From contig CM056729.1 of assembly GCA_029844215.1 (NCBI GenBank), forward strand, positions 4,836,001-4,900,000: a stretch of 64,000 nucleotides of DNA, written 5' to 3'. Of the stretch, positions 56,901 to 64,000 are shown in pieces. Source of the stretch: Przewalskia tangutica (taxonomy: Eukaryota > Streptophyta > Magnoliopsida > Solanales > Solanaceae). The translations under genes and the position numbers were made by a program. Position 1 is the first letter of the stretch. Every line of letters starts with the position of its first letter. Below the pieces are notes generated by a model. The model did no database searches. It was not told the origin of the DNA and worked only from the letters and a program-made list of their open reading frames with translations.

Positions 56901-59900
56901 AAGATAAATCTAGTGAGAGCTTGAAATTGTTTGCCTTGCTTGGTATCTAGTCTTGTGTTTCTTTTATCTTGCCACCAGCTTGATCGTGTCAGCTGCCCAT
57001 GCTCCTATGCAGATCCGTCTTTTTGACATTTCGTACTATATTGTTTAATTGATTTGATGATGGAAAAATATGTTGGGTATGATTTAGCTTGTGAAAGCTT
57101 ATTCTATAATTAATGACACAAGCATGTGAGTTCACATTCCTGGAACCCTTTTCCAGAACTGAGGAAGCAGAAAGCATCTTAAGGTTTTTTGTGTATTAGA
57201 CACAAACTTTTTCTTGTTTAATTTTTTTCTATTCCACTAAATTTGTTTAATAACTTTGTCGGTGAGAAACATAGTGGTATGTAACATTATCTCACCTATT
57301 TCCTTTTTGTTTTTAAGTTTTGAGCTCTCTTGTATGTAGGCTGATGGATGTTCTAAAGTCTGTACATTTATCCTGTCGTCTGTCTCTGTGTTGATCTTGT
57401 TTGTATAAGAACCAGGTCATAAGAGAATCTAGGTATACTGAAAATAGTTGTGTAACCAAATTTTACTGCAAATGCTTTTGGTTGGGATTGTAGGAGGTTC
57501 CTAATCTGATTAAGACAGTTTCCGTTCTCTTTTACATTCAGGATAAAAAAATTGAAATGAAAGAACCTCACTGAATAGACAAAGGAATAAGGAATAGAAA
57601 ACACCATTCTCTTGGCTAAACGGTGAAGTTCTCTAATATCAGTAATGTGAAGCTTTTGAACCATTATTTGGCAATTGGTCTTTAAGCATCACTTATCTGC
57701 TGACAGGAAGGCGTAACTTTTTTTGATTGTTTGGTGTCTTGTTTTTTCCTCTTTGTATTTCTGGCTTTGTTCGTATCAGTTGATTTAATAGTTCAGTGAG
57801 CAGATGATAATGGTTTAAAGTAAGTTGCAGTTGGATGTTCATCGAGTCATTTTATCCCTTTTCATATTATTTCCTTTTGTAGCTGAGTCATTGTGCTAGT
57901 TACTCGGGAACAAACAGCATCCTTTTCGTCGTTGCCTTTAAGTTGGTTAATGATTTAGGCCCGTTTGGTACAACTTATTAAAAAGAGCTTTTAGAAGTAG
58001 AGCTTTTAGGAGTAGAGTTTTTTATCAAAAAGTGGTTAGGTGTTTGGTTGTCAATAAAAAAAGTGCTTTTGTATAAAAGACAAAAAAGTTATAAGCCAAA
58101 ATTACCTCTACTCAAGAAGCCCAAATTTTGGGCTTCTTCCAAAAGTGCTTTTGGAACCCAAAATCACTTTTGGATTTATCAACCAAACACTCCAATTAAA
58201 GGCCAAAAGTGCTTTTGGCTTTCCAAAAGCACTTTTGGCCTTTGGAAAAGCCCAACCAAACGGGCACTTAGACTTTATAGCTGCTCTCTTTAGCTCCTAG
58301 AAACTTCCTTTTTCCCTACCTTGGGAGGCCTATGTATATCTTGACATTGTACAAGCTTGGGAACCCCTTTTATTGCGTTGTTATTGAAATCATCATCTCC
58401 AGAGTAATATAGTCCATAGTAAAAGCGCAGTGCTTCAAAGAAACCAGACTGATGTTGAGTAGATCTATGCAAAAGCTATTATCTTCTTTTCCTTTTTATT
58501 GAATTTTCTCCCTCTTAAATTGTAGAAACTGCAACAGATGGTTTTGGATGGAGCTGATATGTTATCTTTCCAACCTATGCACTCACGTGATTGTTCTCAG
58601 GTATAGTGTTGTGTCCTACCTATGTCAAGGAAAACAGTCTTTTACTTGTCTACGTGTAGTCCAACAACTTCTCTTCTTTAACATATCTTGAAAACAATTT
58701 TCATTAATTGCTGCTGTTTTACTCAAGTATGTTTATCTCATGTATTGTCGATCATAATTTAGAAGAAAGTCATATAACAAAGAAAAACTACTTATATCAT
58801 AATCAAAGTTCTTGTGTGTGCCGCTTCTTTATAATGGAAACTATAAAAATGTGCTAGATGGTGATATTGCTCATTTGATCTTTCTTTGCCCCTTTCTTGT
58901 TAACAATGCAACATTATTTTAATAATTAAATGCAAGGTCAAAGTCAAGCGTAAAGTACTGGTGGAGGACGCGAGTATTAGACCGATGTGGCAGTCTTACT
59001 TTCATAAATTTTTGAACGAAGAAGGAGATAGAGACATTAATTCAGAAAGTACCGGGATTTTGGATATTGTATGAGTATTAAGGTTGAGGAGGTTAAGGAT
59101 GTTGTTCGCAGGATGCGCAGGGGACGAGCGACCAAGCCTGATGAGATCTCAGTTAAATTTTGGAAGAGCGCAGGTAGGGCAGATTTGGAGTGGCTAACTG
59201 AATTGTTTAATGTCAATTTTAAGACGACAAGTATGCCCGAAGAATGGAGGTGGAGTACAATGATTCTTTTGTACAAGAACAAAGGTGACATCCCGAGTTG
59301 CAATAACTATAGGAGTATTAAGTTGCTAAGCAACACTATGAAAGTTTGGGAAATGATCGTGGAGATGAGGGTGAGAAGAGACGTTTCTATTATCGATAAC
59401 CAGTTTGGATTCATGTCGGGGCGTTCGACAACAGAAGTCATTCATCTTATTAGGAGGTTGGTGGAGCAGTATAGGGAGAGAAAGAGACTTACATATGATT
59501 TTCATCGACCTCGAGAAGGCATACGACAAAGTCCCTAGGGAGGTTCTATGGAGATGTTTGAAAGTCAGAGGTGTACCTGTGGCGCACACTAGGGCGATCA
59601 AGGATATGTATGATGGAGTCAAGACCAGTGTACGGACAGTAGGAGGAGACTCGGAGCACTTTCTAGTGATGATGGGACTGCACCAGGGATCAACTCTTAG
59701 CCCATTCTTATTTGTCTTGGTGATGGTGGGATTGACGTGACAAATTCAAGAGGAGGTGTCATGGTGTATGTTATTCGCAGATGATATAGTCTTTATTGAT
59801 AAGACTCTCAGCGGAGTGAACACTAAGCCGGAGGTTTGGAGACAGATTCTGGAGTCTAAAGGGTTCAGGCTGAGTAAGACCAAGACAGAATACTTGGAGT

Positions 59901-62653
59901 GCAAGTTCAGTAACGGGAGCGACCTTGAGACAGGCGTGGAGGTGAGGCTTGGTACTCAGGTCATCCCAAAGAAAGGAAGTTTCAAGTATCTCGGGTCTAT
60001 TATCCAAGGGAACAGAGAGATTGATGACGATGTCACACATCATATTGGTGTAGCGTGGATGAAATGGAGGCTCGCATCTGGAGTCTTGTGTGATATAAAG
60101 GTGCCACCAAAATTTAAAGGCAAGTTCTATAGGGTGGTGGTTAGACCGACTATGTTGTATGGACGGAGTGCTGGCCAGTCAAAACTTCGCACATCCAAAA
60201 GATGAAAGTCGCGGAGATGAGGATGCTGAGATGGATGTGTGGGCATGCAAGGAGGGATATGATTAGAAATAATGATATCCGGGATAGAGTGACAGTGACC
60301 TCGGTGGAGGATAAGATGCGGGAAGCGAGGTTTAGATGGTTCGGACATGTGCAGAGAAGAGACACAAATGCCCCAGTGCATAGATGTGAGAGGTTGACTA
60401 TGGACGAGTTCAGGAGGGGTAGAGGTAGGCCGAAGAAGTATTGGGAAGATGTGATTAGATGGGATATGACGCAGGTGCAACTTACTGAAGACATGACCTT
60501 AAATAGGGAGTTGTGGAGAATACAGATTAGGATAGAAAGGTAGTAGGTAGTTGAATGTAGTTTTACTTATGCTTACATACTGGTAGTTATAGTATTATTA
60601 TGGTAGCCCTGCTTAGCCTATCATACTAGTAGACACAATATTATTTTATAGCCCCTGTTCTTTGATTTCTGCTGTTGTATGTTCGTTTGTGTACTTTGTT
60701 TATCTTATTTACCTGCGTTAGTTACTGCTTTTTTTTCCATAATGCTTTATCATGGTTTATCCGCTTTTGTTACTCTCATTTTCATACTGCTTTAAATTTC
60801 TTGTCCGGGTCTGACCGTTTCTCTTGCTTTGCTTGTGCCTATGCTTTGTCTTGAGCCGAGGGTCTTTCGGAAACCACCTCTCTACTTATCAAGGTAGAGG
60901 TAAGGTCTGCGTATATTCTACCCTCCCCAGACCCCACGTTGTGGAACTTCACTGGGTATGTTGTTGTTGTTGTCAAAGTCAAGCGTAACCAACTTCTACA
61001 TGACAATAACTTGCAAAAGGAAGAAATTAATTGCCATTGTCTTTTTTGAGCTTAATGTATTACTACTTGTTTTGACACTCAGTGCTGAACATGCACAGGT
61101 TCAGAGATTAGCAGCAATATACCGCTTGCGAAGCGTTGGTCAAGGTTCTGGCAAGAAGAGGTAGGATAAATTGTGCATATGATGGTTTTTCCTTTTTAGG
61201 CTTTCTAGAGTGCGATTTCCAATGATGATCAGGAGGGGAACCTTCATTTAATGTGTAAAACGCATATAAAAGCCAAGGTGTGTAATTGCAGATGTATTTC
61301 CGAAATGTCTGCCTATTAAATCAATACCGGGATCTAAAAAGATTGCAATATTCGAACATTTCTTTATTTTTTAGGCCTTAAATATATGTGTTTCTATTGG
61401 ATTTTAGTTGTGAAAATTATGGTTATTGTGACAGCTTATTCTACGGGTAGGAGGATTTAAGATGTGAATATTAGTAATGGAAAAGCTTTTCAGGAGAAGA
61501 TGTGAGATCATGAACAGACTTCTCCATCCGTTGTATGTGGATTGTGGCTTGTGTACCTCCACTTGATTTGACGGCTTTGGTCATGTATCTTAGATGTAAT
61601 AATACTGCTGTGGGAAGAAAATTGTACTTATTGAAGTCATCCGTATTCCTCTTTTCCAGGTTTGTGACAGTTACGAAGACACAACATACGTCTATGCCTT
61701 CTGCCAATGATAAAATACGTTTGGAGAAGGTTATGTTACTTGTTGCCTCCAGTTTTCGCTGAGTTCAATTACTTGCTTTACATAATATATTCCTTTCATT
61801 TGGTCTGAACATTTTGTAAAAGATGCATGTTTCTGTCTGACGATGAGATTTCCATTTTTTGAACATTCAGTTGATAGGAGCTGGTGACGTGGATTCTGAT
61901 TTCACAGTCGCCGGTATACAAATTCATAGAAAGGATGGAAATGCAGCCAAAAAGTCTTCAAAGGGTAGTGGTGGACAATCTGGCCTAAGCAAAATGTTTA
62001 AAACCCCAGTAAATCCACGTGGGAATAAAGACAGCAGCAAGAAAAGAAGGGATCAGAAAACAGGCTCCTACGCCGCTCTTCCTGTCTCCTTCGTTTCAAG
62101 TGGTATCATGTGTTCCGAGACAGTTGAGGATAAATCAATAGAAACAACCGAGACAACCACCATCGGCCATGAAACGAAGGCTGTGACCAACTCAATCGAA
62201 TACGGTGCATTCGAGATGCACACCACGGGGTTTGGCTCGAAAATGATGGCAAAAATGGGTTATCAAGAAGGTAGAGGTTTAGGGAAAGATGGACAGGGCA
62301 TTGCAGAGCCAATCGAAGCACGCCAACGACCAAAAGCTCTCGGATTGGGAGCCGAAATCCCAGAAACAAGTAGTAGATCATCAGCAAAGAAGGATTTTCT
62401 ACCCAAATCATCAGGTGTTCCGGGTGCTGAAGTCGTCGGTAGAAGCGGGAAATCCATCAGGAAGGAGTCATCTATTGGATTTGGAGGATTTGAGAGGCAC
62501 ACAAAAGGGTTTGGATCAAAGATGATGGCAAAAATGGGTTTTATTGAAGGCATGGGACTTGGGAGAAATTCACAAGGCATAACCAATCCTTTAGTTGCTG
62601 TTAGACGTCCTAAATCCCAAGGACTAGGTGCCAAAACTAAAAAATCACATTAA
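53616..62653 (+). CDS. R3H and double G-patch protein, SQS1-like (8 coding exons)
   Basis: Exons 53616-53763, 54148-54290, 55569-56577, 56821-56912, 58526-58600, 61099-61160, 61660-61729 and 61871-62653 join in frame across GT-AG introns to give 793 residues. The N-terminus is basic (GGNNRKRSNNKSK) followed by LFVEGGLLSDWAG. An acidic Ser/Asp/Glu-rich stretch covers about 267-313. Exon 4 has a basic segment (KKKHRKEMMALKRRERMLRRG). An R3H-like domain, which binds single-stranded nucleic acid, covers about 465-533 (PMHSRDCSQVQRLAAIYRLRS). Two G-patches lie at about 647-693 and 740-786 (FGSKMMAKMGYQEGRGLG; FGSKMMAKMGFIEGMGLG). G-patches activate DEAH-box RNA helicases, so a nuclear role in pre-mRNA splicing or ribosome maturation is likely by family. 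The Arabidopsis D111/G-patch family member of similar length has the same order. Introns 4 and 5 contain a MITE and an RTE LINE. The start is the first ATG and matches the family N-terminus. Exon limits are my prediction. Confidence 0.93.
53764..54147 (+). repeat. Intron 1 with repeated copies of the exon-2 acceptor and a TA/TG microsatellite
   Basis: The words ttagggag..aatttgaagagtgg around the true acceptor (54146) recur in altered form at about 53836, 53957 and 54038, each with a preceding AG. Between them are (TA)n(TG)n runs (53868-53900) and tgtttgtttatttat words. Confidence 0.75.
55262..55330 (-). mobile_element. RTE/SINE 3' tail remnant in intron 2
   Basis: On the minus strand it reads tgggattacactgcgtatg then ttgttattgttgg, the end of the RTE tail. 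Confidence 0.5.
57958..58267. mobile_element. MITE in intron 4
   Basis: ggcccgtttggtac (57958) and ccaaccaaacgggcac (to 58267) are inverted ends. The internal parts contain many aaaagtgcttttgg words in both orientations, so the RNA can fold strongly. Class (Tourist or hAT) is not resolved because the target duplication is unclear. Confidence 0.75.
58954..60971 (+). mobile_element. 5'-truncated RTE-type LINE in intron 5
   Basis: A perfect 17-bp target duplication, gtcaaagtcaagcgtaa, flanks it (58937-58953 and 60972-60988). It starts in the middle of the coding region (equivalent to about 36235 of the first copy), runs through RT and the C-terminal domain, and ends with the shared tail and (TTG)5. 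Same orientation as the host gene. Confidence 0.93.
59071..60543 (+). pseudogene. RTE reverse transcriptase and C-terminal domain (second copy)
   Basis: IKVEEVKDVVRRMRRGRATKPDEIS, WSTMILLYKNKGDIPSCNNYR, LSNTMKVWEMIVEMRVRRDV, then after a frameshift FIDLEKAYDKVPREVLWRCL, MGLHQGSTLSPFLFVLVM, a TGA, and WCMLFADDIVFID with the FADD box (59770). QVIPKKGSFKYLGSIIQG, KMKVAEMRMLRWMCGHARRD and the ending ELWRIQIRIER (60540) complete it. Three or four lesions split it; it is better kept than the copy in MTP1. Confidence 0.88.
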
Positions 62654-62665
62654 TCTTCTTTCAAC

Positions 62666-62806
62666 CAATGTTCTAAAAGACGCTAGGCGGAGGCTTGGCG
62701 GAGCCTGGGCGCCTAGCTCCTAGGCGGATGTATTCCTAGGCGGGGGCCTAGGCGGGACGGTCTGGGGGCGCCTAAGCGGCCGTCCAGGCCGTTTTTTAGA
62801 ACACTG
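62666..62806. mobile_element. hAT-type MITE 13 bp after the G-patch stop codon
   Basis: The inverted ends are caatgttctaaaa and (reverse complement) cagtgttctaaaa, with an 8-bp target duplication, ctttcaac, at 62658-62665 and 62807-62814. It is 141 bp, GC-rich, and made of gcctaggcgg-type words. It must lie in the 3' UTR if the transcript extends even 15 bp past the stop. Confidence 0.88.
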
Positions 62807-62814
62807 CTTTCAAC

Positions 62815-63365
62815 TGGGGAAAGAAATGTTTATATTTCCCATCTTGATGTAGATTATGTTATCTTGATTGGACTTGTTAGTTGAACTTTGTAAGTTGTCC
62901 TGAAGCCATATTTCAGTGGCTGACTAATTATCTGGAAAATAAATCATTGCAACTAGGAGTCAAGTTTTCATTTTGTTTTGGTACATTGAAGTGTGGAGTT
63001 CAATTTTCTATTTGTTTTGGTTTTTCATTCGGTGTCCGGTATACGCTTTGGAGCTCCATTTATAGGGAATATTTGATAAATACTTATGCTAAAAAAAACG
63101 AGATGTTTTTCTCCATAAGTATTTATTTTTCTCAAAAAGTGCTTATTTTAAAAAAAAAATGAGATGTTTGGCCAAACTTTTGAAATAAAATAAGTGCTTT
63201 TGGGATTAGTAGCAGTAGTTTTTCAAAAGATAAAAAATGTAAGCACTTTTATGAAAAGTGCTTTTTAAAAAAATACACTTAGAAACACATTTTAAATGTT
63301 TGGTCAAACACTAATCGTTGCTCAAAAGTACTTTTTAAATTAATTGACAAACACAAACTGTTTCT
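62815..63365. other. 3' flank with MITE-like AT-rich stretch
   Basis: 63060-63350 contains gatgtttggccaaac, aagtgctttt words in both orientations and gtttggtcaaacac, resembling the aagtgctttt MITE of intron 4. Ends and target duplication are not resolved. 62815-63060 shows nothing recognisable. Confidence 0.45.
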
Positions 63366-63602
63366 CTTAAAGGATGTCCAACCCCTTTCCTTTAAAATAA
63401 TAAAGAACTCTTGTCCAGAATCTCATAATTTCGCAGACCAATCATATGGAGATCATTTGCAACATTTTATATTACATTCAAGTGTCTTAATTCACTCAAA
63501 TAATTAGGTGGCGACTCCTCAACTTTAGCATTTCACTGATCCAAGAATCACCAGCAATGTTACAGTTCCGTTCAGACCCTCGATAAAAAACGGGCGCGAC
63601 AC
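63366..63602 (+). repeat. LTR 3'-end fragment related to the LARD
   Basis: aaaggatgtccaacccc, aataataaagaac, cagaatctcat, tttcgcagacca and aattaggtggcgactcc follow in the same order as in the LARD LTR (22335-22500). It ends aaaaacgggcgcgaca, an Ogre/Tat-like LTR terminus. Only the last 240 bp are present. Confidence 0.75.
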
Positions 63603-64000
63603 AGCTATAACAATATTTGATATTTAAATAATATTTGGTTATTGTAGGCAAAAAAATGCATAAAATTAACAAATTTATTTAGTGCTGATATGGACATAGG
63701 AACTTTAATACCAAATCCTAAATGAAAAAAATAATCCCTTGATTATTTTCATTAATGAAAGAGTATATATACAATTTACAATTTTCCATAATACAAAACA
63801 TATTCCTATTCTAATATCAAAACCCTATTCTGGTAGTACAAGACTCCTATAATTATAATAAGTGTAGAAGACTAATTAATGTAATATTTACATTAAACTA
63901 TTACAACAATATTACCATAAAATCAACCCAAACCGTGGGCCTCATATATATACAATATGAGACCTAATGTTCATAAGTATACACGTGTATACCTGTGTAT
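63603..64000. other. AT-rich end of window
   Basis: No gene recognised. The text attttcattaatgaaagagt near 63748 resembles reversed copia LTR sequence, but no boundary could be set. Confidence 0.35.

Overview
This is a repeat-rich piece of a eukaryotic nuclear genome, almost certainly a flowering plant of the Solanaceae. The main clues are a tobacco-type TS SINE (tRNA-derived head, conserved body), plant chromovirus, Ale/Tork copia and Ogre/Tat-like LTR families, plant RTE and L1 LINEs, and two spliced or UTR-intron plant genes. Nothing bacterial, viral-episomal or CRISPR-like is present.

Only two host genes are supported, both on the plus strand. MTP1, a vacuolar Zn transporter of the cation diffusion facilitator family, has one coding exon at 39647-40867. 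A 5'UTR intron ends exactly at its ATG. The second gene (53616-62653, 8 coding exons, 793 aa) encodes an R3H plus double G-patch nuclear protein of the SQS1-like family. All eight exons join in frame with GT-AG introns. Both genes carry an RTE LINE inside an intron in sense orientation. MTP1 also has a duplicated 5' region, and the G-patch gene is hemmed in by MITEs at its promoter, in intron 4 and 13 bp after its stop codon.

The rest is layered transposable elements. (1) 1-9231: a Tekay-like Ty3/gypsy chromovirus on the minus strand, its 3' LTR cut by the window edge, inserted into an Ale-type copia (9232-12156). (2) 12.2-15.2 kb: an inverted pair of Ale fragments, a TRIM, a hAT-like remnant and three copies of an unclassified repeat. 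(3) 15274-30403: a Tork-like copia on the minus strand (TSD ttaac). Its right LTR is split by a 9.7-kb LARD (20296-30003, TSD gcacc) that has no genes and two tandem-repeat arrays. (4) 30.5-34.2 kb: SINEs and RTE pieces. (5) 34477-38127: an RTE LINE in the MTP1 5'UTR intron. (6) 42.9-50.9 kb: an L1 LINE on the minus strand, split by a Tekay-like solo LTR (TSD gatgg) that is itself split by another solo LTR (TSD tgttg). (7) 51.4-53.4 kb: a Tourist-like MITE, then a TIR element holding a hairpin MITE. (8) 62.7-64 kb: a hAT MITE and an Ogre/Tat-like LTR end.

One cross-cutting signal deserves attention. Where two copies of the same repeat can be compared, differences pile up as small losses at CTG, CAG and CCG/CGG triplets, often symmetrically on both arms of a palindrome, while the host genes read cleanly. 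This looks like motif-specific consensus error at CHG-methylated sites rather than ordinary decay, and it may explain many broken retroelement frames. All element boundaries were read by eye. Family and clade names rest on recognised protein motifs and LTR ends, not on a database search.
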